Part shown: positions 1 through 12,300 of the stretch, piece by piece
Numbering within the stretch: the stretch's first letter is position 1
Layout of the letters: the number at the start of each line of letters is the position of its first letter
Position numbers and translations under genes: made by a program
Notes under the pieces: model-generated
Told to the model about the DNA's origin: nothing
The model's database searches: none
What the model saw: only the letters and a program-made list of their open reading frames with translations
From: Botryotinia globosa
Lineage: Eukaryota; Ascomycota; Leotiomycetes; Helotiales; Sclerotiniaceae
Assembly (NCBI GenBank): GCA_014898425.1
Contig: RCSZ01000006.1
Location: 434,001 to 498,000 of the forward strand
DNA length: 64,000 nt
Direction: 5' to 3'

Positions 1-789
1 ATCATGCGCGATTAGCACTACATTACCAATTTGTCTTTGGAACTTACAAATCCTCTTGAAACCGGCTTCACCTTCTTTCGGGTCTATGCATTTCGAGACT
101 TTCATTGCCTTGCTCAAAGCAGCGATTGCGGTGGCAGCATGTCGGACAGATGTATCAGTGTGACAAGATTGAAGGATAATGACGTTGAACAGTTTCTTTT
201 TAGACCCTCCGGCGAGCTCGAAGACGGTCTCTTTACAAAAGAAATCAAAATATTGAGCCTCTTGTTCATTACCGAAGTTCAACACGGAGATACGGGGCGG
301 TATTGAAAACGGTGGAGATTCTACGACTTCTTGAGATATGCCAGTAGATATAGTTGGGCCCATCAGCCAAGCCGGTTTATCCTAAAACTGGTGTTAGTAT
401 TGCCAGATTAGAGGATAGATTGAAGATATACCTTAGGACTATACTCGTAGCCATCGCACTTCCTCCCGAAGTTTATGCATCGCATGCACGATGGTTTGGT
501 CTCATCACATTTGACCCTTCGCAGCCTACAATTGAACGAACTGTTAGTAAATGATCGGATGGTTCCCTTTCAACATAAGAAAGTTTTCAGTATGATGAAA
601 GAAACCACAAACTTCACACTATCAACATCCAATCGATCATGTGGATCAATCGAACATTTCAGTCACCACTTTTACTCACTTGCAAGTGGTACACCCTGTC
701 TTTGACTTCTGCCTGCACGCACGTGTCTTCCTAAAAGACAGTGGAGATGGCCCTGCTAACGTGATATCTGAAGAGAAACTCATTGCCAT
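1..789 (-). CDS. Zn(II)2Cys6 transcription factor, 5' part (runs off left edge)
   Basis: This fungal zinc-cluster regulator was reconstructed by splicing on the minus strand. Exon 1 is 789-680 (ATG at 789), exon 2 is 525-432 and exon 3 is 381-1, continuing past the window. The introns (526-679 and 382-431) have GT...AG ends and keep the frame. The first 68 residues contain the full binuclear cluster: Cys33, Cys36, Cys43, Cys50, Cys53 and Cys60 (CxxC-x6-C-x6-CxxC-x6-C, with KCDETKPSCMRC in the middle). Exon 3 begins with DKPAWLMGP and holds YFDFFCKETVFELAG and ILQSCHTDTSVRHAA, which resemble the middle homology region downstream of such DNA-binding domains. These regulators are nuclear and bind CGG-containing sites. 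The target cannot be inferred because the C-terminus is missing. The zinc-cluster assignment is very secure; exon 1 upstream of the cluster is less so. Confidence 0.9.
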
Positions 790-2282
790 CTTGAGAATAT
801 GGCAATGATGAGAAGTGAAATGTGAGAATATGAAATAGCCAATTAGAAAAGACGAATTGTGTGAAACGATATGCTAGCCTCAGAAACAGGGCTAGGATAG
901 GAGAGAAGGGGAGTAACAGTGAGAGAGGAAGCCTGGGGAGATCCGAGACTTCTAAACGCGCGCAAGATTCCAAAGGAGAGTAAGAGATTGAAGTCAGCGT
1001 TAGGAGATCCGGCTCCTTGATGAGGAAATCAACTGCGTGTATAAGTCTGCGGCGGTAAAGATAACAGCGGTAAAGATAAAAATGATTCTTCCATTGCTAT
1101 ATAGGGCTGGTGATGGAGATAAAATACTCCACGCGGATGTGTATTAAAAGCAGTAATCATAGTGCTCATTGTTGATGATACAAACGAGGTGATGTTGTTG
1201 GAGTGTGGATCCCAGGTGTTATATTTTTTGATACTATATTTAAAAATAGAAGTGACAGAAATGGAAAGGCAAGGCTGCAATTGGTTGTATTAATTTCCAA
1301 TAATTAGTGACCAATATATCTTCCAATCAAAGGGGGGGATTCTATTTCGAAAGTGTCGTAATCCTTGACTTATCCCTAATTAATCCTTGCTCCGATCTTA
1401 TCTTCTCATCAAATCCCAAGGTTTCCTTAAACGCGCGACGGTGAGGATAGACGATTCCGTGTGCGTGCCTTGCATGAGATATTTGCAGAATCCTTCGAAC
1501 ATCCGTAAGGTTATTATGTGATCTGTGCCAAATCACCCAATACCACTCGAAGGGGTTGGCGAGATTAAATGCCATTTCTATTTGAAGATACTCACTCATA
1601 CTTCGTCCTCACTCATGAGAGACGAGGCTGAGAAATCCCTTATTTGGGATTTGGCGCGCCGAGAAGTTGAGACTCATCGTGTGTAGGTAGACGCATCAAT
1701 CATCCGTATTAAGATCATGGTCCTGGGAATGGGAAGTGCTTGAAGGATGCAAAGGACCCGAATACGTGCGGGAAATGGCGATAGCAGGAAACGGCAGATC
1801 TTTTAGGATTTCTTCATACCACTCTTCACTTCGCCCACTAAGAATAGAGACTAATTGTATATTGCTCCGTATGTCTTCGCATGCCTGGGCAATCCGTAGG
1901 GCTTTCAATCCGAGAGTCCTGGAAAAGCTGAGGATGTACTCAGGTAATCTATATTAATATTGATCTCATTTCCGTTCTTTTAAGTGTCAGCTCCTGCTCA
2001 TTGATCATCGATGATGTGCCACTCTTCTATATAAGGTTGTCTTCCTTCCTGTATTAGTTCTGGTGTGTTCCAAGGTTGGCTGCAGCTGTTGGCCGTGGCT
2101 ATATCTGACACAAATCCAGCATGAGATCTTTATGATGGTATGTCAATCGGGGTAGCAAAATGGGGGCCCACAGTGAACCATGATCATCAAGTATTGAAAG
2201 AGTCGTGCGAAGATGAGAGGTCAAAGTATGGATAGGTAAGGTATGAAGGAAGTTGGCTAACAACCTTAGCATGAGATTAATT

Positions 2283-2340
2283 CAGAGCCACAGAGCCACA
2301 GAGCCACAGAGCCACAGAGCCACAGAGCCACAGAGCCACA
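2283..2340. repeat. 8-bp tandem array (CAGAGCCA)n
   Basis: About seven perfect head-to-tail copies of CAGAGCCA, visible by eye. It lies in non-coding sequence and has no recognised function. Confidence 0.95.
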
Positions 2341-2642
2341 TACCTTAGCCACAAATTCACCTCGCTGCCGCCCGAGGATTGAATTTCCCAGATCACCTGC
2401 ATTGATCACTCATCACATGATCAATCATGATATCAAACAAATCAACCAATGAACGCACAACAGTTGAGCACAGAGGCTGCCATCTCATCTACTCTGTATT
2501 ATGCTCCACAAAGTTTCCATGCAGAAATTACGAAATGCAAAGCGAACTTTATTTCAACCTTCTAGCCTCTAGGTACACCAGTAGGTACTTGAGGAATGGA
2601 CCTTGGAAGTCTTCTCTTCCAGCTCAGACAATACGACAGCCA

Positions 2643-2705
2643 CATCACGTTGACTTGACATCACGTTGACTTGACATCACGTTGACTTGACATCACGTTG
2701 ACTTG
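2643..2705. repeat. 16-bp tandem array, four copies
   Basis: Four near-identical copies of CATCACGTTGACTTGA. The core CACGTTGACTTG is regularly spaced, so the array could present repeated protein-binding sites (TTGAC is a W-box-like core and CACGT an E-box half), but nothing in the sequence proves this. Confidence 0.9.
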
Positions 2706-3181
2706 GCGATCAATTCATGGGAAAAAGAATAAAAGCTGAAAGGGAAGTTCTTGGAATCACCTGTAGGCTGTATCACCATTCATTCTGTCCGTGCCAAGTC
2801 GACCATTAATTTATTGGCCTAGGCATTATGCAAAGTCCACCTGCACCAGAGTTTTAACAATTTGCGATCAAGGCATGAGAGTCTCTCACTCTAGAAGTTC
2901 CTGCACCTGCACCTGCGCCTGCACCGGTTGTCTGACCAAAGTCGGTTTTCCGTGGGCATGAAAATGACTGAAATTGTATGATGGACCTGACCGAATGATT
3001 GTGTGGCTGGTGACCTAGGTATTGCCCATGTATTGCCCATGGATTGGAGAGAAGACGGAAATAATTCATTCGAGGTCATCATCTGAATCCATACCTAGGT
3101 AAGTACAACATGATTCAAATGATGAAGTCGTTAATAAGTAGATATCTACTACAGTTTCTTTCGTTCTTTCTTTCTTTTTTA

Positions 3182-3222
3182 TAGACACGGCTTTTTATAG
3201 ACACGGCTTTTTATAGACATGG
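3182..3222. repeat. 16-bp tandem array, about 2.5 copies
   Basis: The unit TAGACACGGCTTTTTA is repeated with one substitution in the last partial copy. It is in intergenic DNA about 1 kb upstream of the GH76 start codon. Confidence 0.85.
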
Positions 3223-4187
3223 CACCTACTAGGTCGTCCCTGGATAGATATGCATTAATTCATCTTATTTATCTTTTCCTCTTCTTACCTTTCCACACCT
3301 ACCTAATACCTATCCATGAATACGAGGCTTGGTTGGAATTTCTGGAATTTCTTTCATTTCTTTAATTTCTTTCAAACCTTACGGACTGATCGGAACATCT
3401 TTTTCTTTCAAGGAAACACAAGTTTAAAAGAGCCGAGACTCATTCTTCTTCATTCCTCGTTCCTCGTTCCTCCTTCCTCCTTCCTCCTTTCTCGTTCTCC
3501 GTTCCTCTATCGCTTTTCACATTCTTGGCCTTGAATTCCAAGACTACTCCGCCTCATTATCCTTGCGTCTCTGTATAAATCTACATTCCCCGCAAGATCA
3601 TCATCTAGGATCCCACTTCATCCGCGCCTTCCATCAATACGAGAGAATTCCAAAGATTCGTCACTACTCACCTACCTGGTACAACACAACCAACCATTAC
3701 TTTCCTCTCAATAAATAAAATCTCTTCGCTCGACAACCACCACCTTCATCAAAACAACAACATTTATTCCCATCATAATCATCCTATTATGGTGTTGGTC
3801 CCGGTTTTGCTACAACCAAATCGCTCTTTGGCTTAATTTTTGGGACTTCTGCTCACTCTCTCTCGAAATTCATTGGGTCGTTCAATTGTTCGTTGTTGAT
3901 CTTGGTTCTTGGGAAATTAGGGTATAGAAAGTTCGAGGAGAATATTTCAATCGTTTATCCCATCATCCCATTTGGAACCATTCTCTGGATACAATTTAAT
4001 TCGAAAGGATTTCTTACTGTCGTTTTCGAGGTGCTTTCTGAATATTTCGTCATTTCTCTACCTCTGGTGTGCTTTGGTGTATAGACGTCATTGACCCCGG
4101 CGCCTCTTCAACCTCAACACCTAGTTGTTACTATTTATTACACGAAGCCCACAAGCTTGCGCAAACACAAATATCACACTTGTAACC

Positions 4188-5600
4188 ATGAAGGTCTCAA
4201 AGTCTTTATCGACTTTCGCTACAGCTTTAATTGCCGGAAGTCATGTCGTTAATGCGATAGAACTTGATCTTGATTCTCCGGGTATACATTGCGCCCTCTA
4301 TGTTAAATAATATATACTGACTACCAATTCAGATTCGATCAAGTCGGCGGCGAGCACGATTGCGTACGATATGATGTCGTCCTATTACACAGGAAATCAA
4401 ACGGGTGGCATCCCCGGGAATCTGCCGGTTCCATATTATTGGTGGGTGGCCGGAGCAATGTTCGGCTCACTGATTGACTATTGGTATTATACCGGCGATT
4501 CATCATATAACGATGTTATTACGGAAGCTATGCTGTGGCAGACGGGACCAGAGAATGATTACATGACCCCAAATCAAACTAAAACGGAGGGAAATGACGA
4601 TCAGGGATTTTGGGGGTTGGCGGCTATGTCTGCAGCCGAAGTGAATTTCCCAAATCCTCCCCCAGATAGGCCTCAATGGCTGGCTCTCGCGCAGGCAGTT
4701 TTTAATACTCAAGCTCCTCGATGGGACGATAGTACTTGTGCTGGAGGTCTACGATGGCAAATTTTCACCTTCAATAACGGTTACAATTACAAAAATTCGA
4801 TCTCTAATGGCTGCTTTTTTAATTTGGGTGCACGCCTTGCGAAATACACTGGCAACGATACATATGCACAGTGGGCAGATAAAACCTGGGATTGGATGGA
4901 GCACGTGGGGCTTATGGATAAAAATTACTACGTTTACGATGGTTCTGACGACACTCTTAACTGTACCAGGCTCAACCATATACAGTGGACTTATAATGCG
5001 GGAGCTTTCCTTCTTGGTGCGGCGAACATGTACAATTATACTAACGGAAGCGATATCTGGCGTGGACGTGTCGAAGGTTTACTAAATGCTACCCATGTTT
5101 TCTTCGAAGACAATGTCATGATGGAGGTAGCTTGTGAGAACAACGGAAAATGCAATATTGATCAACAATCGTTCAAAGCATACCTTGCTCGCTGGCTAGC
5201 GGCCACAACGAAAATGGCACCCTTTACCCACGATTCTGTTATGCAATTACTACGCCCCTCAGCGAAAGGGGCTGCCGCAGCATGCGTTGGAGGCGATAAT
5301 GGCCGCACTTGCGGACTCAATTGGAGAACGGGACAATTCGATGGATTTTATGGAGTGGGCGAACAGATGTCAGCTTTAGAGGTCATTCAAAGTAATCTCA
5401 TCGCGCAGGTTGCAGGACCAGTCACCAATACCACGGGTGGAACAAGTAAAGGTGATCCTGCTGCTGGATCTGGGAAGAGCCCGACTGACTATCAGGCGCT
5501 ACAACCAGTCACGACGGCTGATAGGGTTGGAGCAGGAATTCTTACGACAGTAATATTGTTGATTCTTCTTGGCAGTACCTGGTGGATGATTGTGGATTAA
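4188..5600 (+). CDS. GH76 alpha-1,6-mannanase (DFG5/DCW1-type), GPI-anchored
   Basis: Predicted cell-wall/plasma-membrane GH76 enzyme. The family acts on alpha-1,6-mannose backbones, and the Dfg5/Dcw1 branch is linked to attaching GPI-glycoproteins to wall glucan. Exon 1 is 4188-4281, the intron is 4282-4332 (51 nt) and exon 2 is 4333-5600, giving 453 residues. The start is the ATG at 4188, which opens a typical signal peptide (MKVSKSLSTFATALIAG). The junction restores the family N-terminal block DSIKSAASTIAYDMMSSYY. The paired-aspartate motif NDDQGFWG is near residue 120, where the GH76 catalytic Asp pair lies. Several NxT/S sequons are present. The C-terminus ends in a hydrophobic tail (GAGILTTVILLILLG) as expected for GPI attachment. 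No lesions are seen. Family call very secure; wall cross-linking role inferred from homologues. Confidence 0.95.
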
Positions 5601-8474
5601 TGAAAGGAGAGCTTATGAGGGCGTTCTTGTATATGTATATATATATATATTGGTCCTTGGAACGGACACGAAATCTCTTACAATTATGGGTATTCCACGC
5701 GCCAAATTTGGGGCTTCTTCGTCATTTTGGGTGGTGGATGGGATACGGAATCGAAATCTTGGAGTTTTTGGGCGTTCAGTAGGGATTGGAGTGGAACGGA
5801 TCTGATTGGGGTATCGATCTGATGACGGTCTACATGATAAATGAGGGTATTGGGGAAAGGAAATACGCCGCCGCGCATCATACTTACGTGCATGGAATAG
5901 GATTAGGAATCGGAAGTAGATGTCAATACTACATGATGGGCTTGGAAGGCTGAGGATTCAATCATCAAATTTGGTTTGGGCATAGTTTGGTGGGATGTGG
6001 AGTGAGTAGTAAAAAGGGATTTTTGCAATCTTTTTGGTTCTTGTAACTGTTAAGAAGAGAAATTGAAAGGAAAATAAATGTAAGATGGTGATTTTTTTTC
6101 TTTTTGATGTGAAAGATGCAGTGATTGATTTTGAGATGGTGGGATGGTGTGAGAAGAGATGAGATGTTTTTGTTGTGGACAGGTGGGGGTTGAAAGTGAA
6201 TTGATGTGATGTAGCGTGATATGGAGTGAGGTGAAATTTGTGAGACAGATAGATGAGACTTTGTAGGGGAGTGTATGTTTATGTTTGTTTATCTGTTTTT
6301 AGATGAGCTTTCTTTTGACGCAATTAACTTTGGCATTGGCATTGGCTTTGAATTTGACATTGACTTGGAGTGGTATGTAAGTTGAATATCGAAGTTGATA
6401 TATTATATTATATCACATATAGTGATGAGTGTATAGTATCTATATCGTTTGTGTAGTATTGATATTGGTTGGAAGGAGTAGGAGGGATAGGAGGGATGGG
6501 AGGGATAGGAGGGATGGGAGGGATAGGAGGGATAGGAGGGATAGGAGGGATAGGAGGGATAGGAGGGATAGGAGGGATAGGAGGGATAGGAGGGATAGGA
6601 GGGATAGGAGGGATAGGAGGGATAGGAGGGATAGGAGGGATAGGAGGGATAGGAGGGATAGGAGGGATAGGAGGGATAGGAGGGATAGGAGGGATAGGAG
6701 GGATAGGAGGGATGGGAGGGATAGGAGGGATGGGAGGGATGGAAGGGATGGAAGGGATAGGAGGGATAGGAGGGATAGGAGGGATAGGAGGGATAGGAGG
6801 GATAGGAGGGATAGGAGGGATAGGAGGGATGGGAGGGATAGGAGGGATGGGAGGGATAGGAGGGATGGAAGGGATGGGAGGGATAGGAGGGATAGATGGT
6901 TTATGGATAGATGGATGGATTTATGGTATGTATTTGATAGATTTAGATTTAGAAAGATTGGGTTTGGGGTTTTGGGGTTTTAGGATTGGGATGATCTTTT
7001 GAAGTTTACTTTGTGTTTTGTATGAGGGGGGGGGGAATGAGATATTATAGATGTTAAAAATATTGAAAAAATTAAAAAAATTGGGGGGGTTTTTTTAATA
7101 AAGGAAATCAAAAAAGAAATGGAATTCTTTTTCTAAATAAAATGGAAAAAATAGAGAAATAGGATTATAATATTTGTGCTTTTTATCACGTGCTTTTTAT
7201 TCATTTATAAAGATTTTTTATTAATTTCTTATAATTGGAATTGGAATTGGAATTTGGGATTTGATATTTATTTATCTCTGATAATGGGATGATGATGATG
7301 ATTGAAATGAGGTGGTTCGTTATGCTTACTGTGACTTGATGTAAGTCTTATATATGTGTTTGAGAAAAGAGTGTGGGAATTGGATTTCAAAGGTATAAAT
7401 AAAGTAATTGTAAATAGAAGTTAGAAATGAAGTGAAGATTTGGCTTTTGTTTATTTGTATTTTTTGAAATTTGATGTGAGGTGAGATGAGATGAGGTGAT
7501 GGGATGGGATGGGATGGGATGATTTTTTTGAGGTTCTGAAGGGATTGATTGGTCGAGTTGTAGTGATTTCCTCAAGGTATCTAGGTAAGCTATTTGATGT
7601 GGGTGACATGTTCGCTTAGGTGTGTAGAGCGTAATTGGATAGGTACGGAAAGATATTGAGATGAGCGGATGTGAATGTGGGGTAGGGTTTTGGGAAATCA
7701 TTTTGGGAGGAAGGTTTCGTGTACAGGAAGGTTGGATGAATTATGGTGGTGGTGTTGATGTTGGTTTGTTTTTGATAGGGTAGGGAAGGGGAGGGGAGGG
7801 GAGGGTAAGGTGGAGTGGTGTAAGTGAAAGAGAATAGAGAGGGGGTTGGTATGATGATGTGGCTTGATGAAGTTTATGCTGATGCGGTGAAGTTTATTGC
7901 GGTGTGGTGAGGGGAGGAGGGGAGGCTTAGAGGACTGGAACTGGGGAAGTAATGAATTGTATGGTTGGGGATAGGAGATGGTAGGGTGGGTAAAGAGATC
8001 TAGAGTGTTGGGAGCTGCAGTGATTCGATAGTACTAGATGGAAAGGCCGAGAATGTAGAGACGGCGAGGTAGGATGGTGTACATGAAATTGGGGCATGAG
8101 GATGAGAAGAGTTGAGAGAAGATGCGACACATGGTAAGAAAGATGTATCAGTGTAGTTTTGGCAAACGCAAGTGCGTCTAAGGATTTGAAATTCTCGTAT
8201 CTTGGATGAAAGGCAGTAGCGAGCTGGGGTATTAGTTGCGATATTTGTACTTCAGCTGTTCATCGCTCACATCGTTAGATATCGCAAGTGCATAAGAGAG
8301 ATTGGGGCAAAAATATATTCTTTGCCAAGTATACAACCAGTTCTAACAGTCGCTGATATATCTGTCTATGGTATACATATGTTTCTCTAAAAAAAAAAAA
8401 CTAGAACACAATGTTAGCAAGTCTGCTGCCGTAGGGTGTATTACTATGAGTCTATGACTTACTTGCATCTGCTA
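5601..8474. other. Intergenic region downstream of GH76
   Basis: About 2.9 kb without a supportable gene. The plus strand is T/G/A-rich and C-poor over most of its length. It holds the 9-bp minisatellite (listed separately), a short G run at 7027-7035 and a poly-A run near 8391. The long open frames here come from the repeat or from composition. Confidence 0.6.
6474..6896. repeat. 9-bp G-rich minisatellite (GGAGGGATA)n
   Basis: About 46 head-to-tail copies of a 9-bp unit, AGGAGGGAT with GGGAGGGAT and GGAAGGGAT variants grouped toward the right half. It is open in two frames (Gly-Gly-Ile and Arg-Arg-Asp repeats) simply because the period is a multiple of three. GGG and GG runs recur every nine bases, so one strand could form G-quadruplexes. 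No gene signals surround it. Confidence 0.97.
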
Positions 8475-9346
8475 TTAGTCCAAGCAGATAGCTTGCTCCT
8501 CCGATGTACCACTGGCTCTATAAGCAGCGATTCTTCGCTCCCTTTCTTGCCTTGCTGCTTCTTCCCTGGCTCGTGCCCTGGCTCGTGTCCTTGCTAGCAT
8601 TTCTGCGATGGTAAATTTGTGCCGTCTGTAAGAATGAATGTTAGCAGATACACGACGATGTACGTAACTTGCAAAGAACTTGTATGTTAAACGAATGAAT
8701 GAAATGATTTCAACGATTCGAATCATCCAAATGTTCAAATTGAATCGAGGGATTGAAGTCTAATCATTGTGGGACTGTGGGCTAGACTATTGGGACCTCT
8801 GATTGTCAAAAGAGGAAGGAGCACTTACATGAATCCATGCTTGTTGACATGCATGCCCATGCTCTTAGCAAAATATGCATTCGCTTGTCGCTGGGGTGTG
8901 GGGACAACACGGGCGACAGGGGCGACACGGGCGACACGGGCGACACGAGCGACACGGGCGACACGGGCGACACGGACGACACGGACGACAGGGACGACGG
9001 GGACAGCGGGGACAACCGGGGCTACGAGCGCGGGGGCGGGGGCGGCGGCGGCAATTCCCTGATCCTCCGCAAATATTCTCTCAAATTCCATTAAGAACTC
9101 AGCATCGAAGCCGTCATCTTCTGCGTCCTCGTCGACCTGGCCATTTTCAACTTGTGGCTCAAGTGCGAGGACGACAGCAGCAGCGGCTTCTTGCTCGGAA
9201 GCGAGGGCAGGGGCAGGGACAGGGGCAGGGACGGCGGCTTCGAATTCTTCAAATGCTTTATCGAAGTCTGCATCGAACTCTTCATAAAAGCCATTCTCCT
9301 GAGCGGCCTCGTTGGCCTGGCTGTTGTACTCTGATTGTGCGGACAT
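8475..9346 (-). CDS. Unknown small protein with acidic N-terminus and Val-Ala-Arg repeats
   Basis: I do not recognise a family. Two exons on the minus strand: 9346-8829 (ATG at 9346) and 8625-8475, joined by a 203-nt intron (GTAAGT donor, a GCTAAC branch-like site and a TTACAG acceptor). The product is 222 residues. Residues about 1-105 are acidic ([17 protein letters not shown], then [19 protein letters not shown], a partly duplicated pattern). Residues about 120-150 are a Val-Ala-Arg/Val-Val-Arg repeat encoded by a 9-bp tandem DNA repeat. The C-terminal exon is strongly basic and helical ([19 protein letters not shown]). No signal peptide or membrane segment is seen. An acidic-plus-basic layout would fit a nuclear or nucleic-acid-associated protein, but that is only inference. 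The intact frame and clean splice sites support a real gene. Confidence 0.65.
8916..9012. repeat. 9-bp tandem repeat inside a coding exon
   Basis: Imperfect copies of GCGACACGG/GGCGACACG, about ten units, within the first exon of the minus-strand gene at 8475-9346. Read on the minus strand they encode Val-Ala-Arg, Val-Val-Arg and Val-Val-Pro triplets. The unit length keeps the frame whatever the copy number. Confidence 0.9.
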
Positions 9347-12300
9347 TGTTTGATTTTGAAGATATGGTTTGGGAATAGTATCTAGTATTGGAAGGATGTC
9401 TGGTATGAAAATAATCTCTGAGATTTGGTTGATGTACGACTACCAGAATCAGGAGCAATTTATATATATATAATCATATTTCCATCTGGACCAGCTAAAC
9501 TGTCCCAGATTCTGTTTTGGTGCCGGTTGTGGGTTAGTCTTGCTAGTTAATGTCTAGTGCTGGATCTGCGTCTTTGAGAAGACTATCTTCGTGGTGGATA
9601 GCTCATATGAAGTCACTAGATAGAAGTCAGAAATCAATAAGTACTAGGAGAGCTCTGTAAATGGTTTAAGGGTTTAGGATTTACAGCAAAGAGTCTAGAT
9701 CACATTATTTACGTTTTGATATCAAGAATCACAATCTACGGAAGGAAACTACGTGTATAGTACAAGTCGATTTATGAAGATTCTCTTACTTTAGTTTCAT
9801 AGCTTGAAATACATAAGAAAATCCTTCCAAAATGACTCTTCAGGACGTTACAAGTTCTGTATAGTGTATTTGCTCCATAACTCATCATGAGTCATAGTTG
9901 GAATCTCGAGTTCGATCAGAGTATCGAAAACCATTGAATCTCTGAACTTTAGTTGTTCTTCCGAAGCTAACATTTAGAAAGACGTATTGATCTGGTACTA
10001 GTTCCGAAGATAGTCATTCTAGCTTCGCCGTTTATCACGTGTAGATTTTAATTTACACACAATCGCATACCTGCACAATTTTACTTTTGACGGACATACG
10101 AATGGTGCAATCCAATTAATGCAATTTGGTCTCTCTTTGATCTAACAGTAGTCAGGTATACGACTTGGCATGTTATGACTGTCCTGAAGAAATCTTGGCT
10201 CTCGCTTTCCTTTAGCGAACATAATATTCCAGAGCATTCTCCTTTCCCCCCAAAAAGGGGAGAAAAGAGGCGCACATGGTTAAGTCGATCCTTAGTGATG
10301 GAATATGACATGTGATCTGTTAGACTGGAAATACTTAATCATGCTGCTGATAGTTTCCTCCTAACGGGCACTTACTTCCTATTCTGGGAAGCAATTGACA
10401 CGCTAGAGTTTTTAGTATGTATTCCACTAAAATGCCGGTTTATTGTCATAAGTTCCTCTTACTTAGTATAGAGCTAGTGATACTTTAACATATTCATATT
10501 TTCCGAGAATCTTGACCAATTTGATGCCATGGAATAGCTATGTGGACAATTGCTTTCCCCAATTATGAATGAGCCATTTGTTTAAGAGGGCCGAATACAT
10601 TATGGAGCACCTCGGTAGCTCATTAATATGATTACTCAAAAAGGCCTCCGAGCATAGTCGGATTGCGAGTCAGTTCAAGGAGATGAAAAAAATTCTCAAT
10701 ACGCCGCCCCTACGCCTCTTAAGCCGCGAGAGAACCCCCAAACCACGTTCCAGAAGATACTGTCAAGATTATTCGATCTTCACTTCCCTACTCCCCCAAC
10801 CCATGGATTAATGAGCAATGATGTATTGATTAGATAGATCGGACCTCGCTGTGGAATTACAAGGGAAATGTTTGTTTCCTTTCTTCTTGCCGTGCCGCCT
10901 GTGGCTGCATTGCCTCCTTCACTTCTTAGCCGCCTTTTGCATGTCATGTTTCGATAGACTTCCAGAACAATGCTGGAAAAACCGTCAGACTCTAGATGAA
11001 AACCGAAACATCGGTTTGAAATTAATTTCTGGGTGGCTTTGGGATTCTGGCGATTTTGGGGTTTGATGAATATTGTACGAAGCTGTATTCTTAACATGAT
11101 TTTGAGATGTAAATCTTGTAATTGTGAGTAGTGAAAGGAAACGACACACTGGTCGATATCATATCTCACGTTTTGAATTCTGGCAATGACCATCTAAATC
11201 TCTATACCGCGATGTAAAGTAACATTTTGGTTGGTAGGCTATGCCGACTGAAGATCACGCTCTGCTCAAGTTATCCTGTTCGATTGTCTTCAACCATCCA
11301 CAATTTCTTGGATCGAGAAATTTTCCTGTCATCAAGTAAGAGCATTCGCGTTTAGAGCTTATATTGCACCCCATCAAGCATGTGTGTATCGACAACACTC
11401 TTTGCTGCGTGTTAGAATGTCGCTAACTTCGCCGATATAGCTACCATTCATCTCAAAAGAATACAATTGATCCCTTCCAGACCTTCATCCCAAAGTTGAA
11501 GGCCAAGATAGAAGCTATTTTTATCATTCATTCGAAGAGTGGAGTTTCTATACAGGGCTGAAGAAATTGATAGGCTGTGCATCAAAAATATTGGAAATCA
11601 GCTGGGTTTCGATGACGTTTACAATTGTGAACCGCCTCCAAGATCTAATGTAAGATCTTACTATATAGACTGAGAAGTGATATGATATATTCTTGGAAGG
11701 GTGGTAAGAATAGAGTATTGATAACTTTTGGAAATCAGCTTTGAGTACACGACAACTTTGGAATATTGTTTTGCAGCGTCGGAATGAAAGGTATGCGGTT
11801 GCGGACGAGTCAATTTCTATTATTGGTTGAGATGAAACATTAGCCTTACCGACCTAGTAACTGTGTATTAGCTTGAACTAGACTCCTTCCCCGGATATCC
11901 GTGCAACATCTGCCACACCACTAGATGGTCATGTGATCATTGTGAAGGCTTGGAATTCCAGATAGACGTGCAAGTGGTTTTCGCATGTTGAGAGTCGAAT
12001 ATTTGAACCTTTGAGTTTGAAGTAACCTTATATTGTATATCCGGACTGTTGGTAATACCTGACCCTGTTGAGAAAATGATCTACGCAAGGATCACGAGAG
12101 GATTTGCATATACGGAGACGGTCCAGCAGCCGAAATATCACAACCTCCAAGAATATTTGTTTTTTGCCTACCCCCCACATCCAGAGAGACGTTGTGTGTG
12201 AATACATTATCATGCCAATGGAACACCAGAAGGATACGAATATCAAATCAGCTGATAGTGACCAGCTGTGTGCCAATGATTTGCTGCAATTTTGGTATTC

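Larger units (their letters stand above)
790..4187. other. Intergenic region between the zinc-cluster gene and the GH76 gene
   Basis: No gene could be supported here. A minus-strand open stretch at 1908-1696 has coding-like composition (SRTLGLKALRIAQACED) and may be an exon of an unrecognised gene, but I could not connect it to a start codon or partner exons. The interval also contains three small tandem arrays (listed separately). The region 3300-4187 is pyrimidine-rich on the plus strand, as expected for the promoter and 5' leader of the GH76 gene. Confidence 0.5.

Noticed and set aside
6429..7002. Two long overlapping frames encoding Arg-Arg-Asp and Gly-Gly-Ile repeats
   Set aside because: They follow directly from the 9-bp array, occur in two frames at once and have no splice or start context.
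10780..11193. 137-codon minus-strand frame
   Set aside because: No recognised motif, basic low-quality composition and no partner exons; probably chance.
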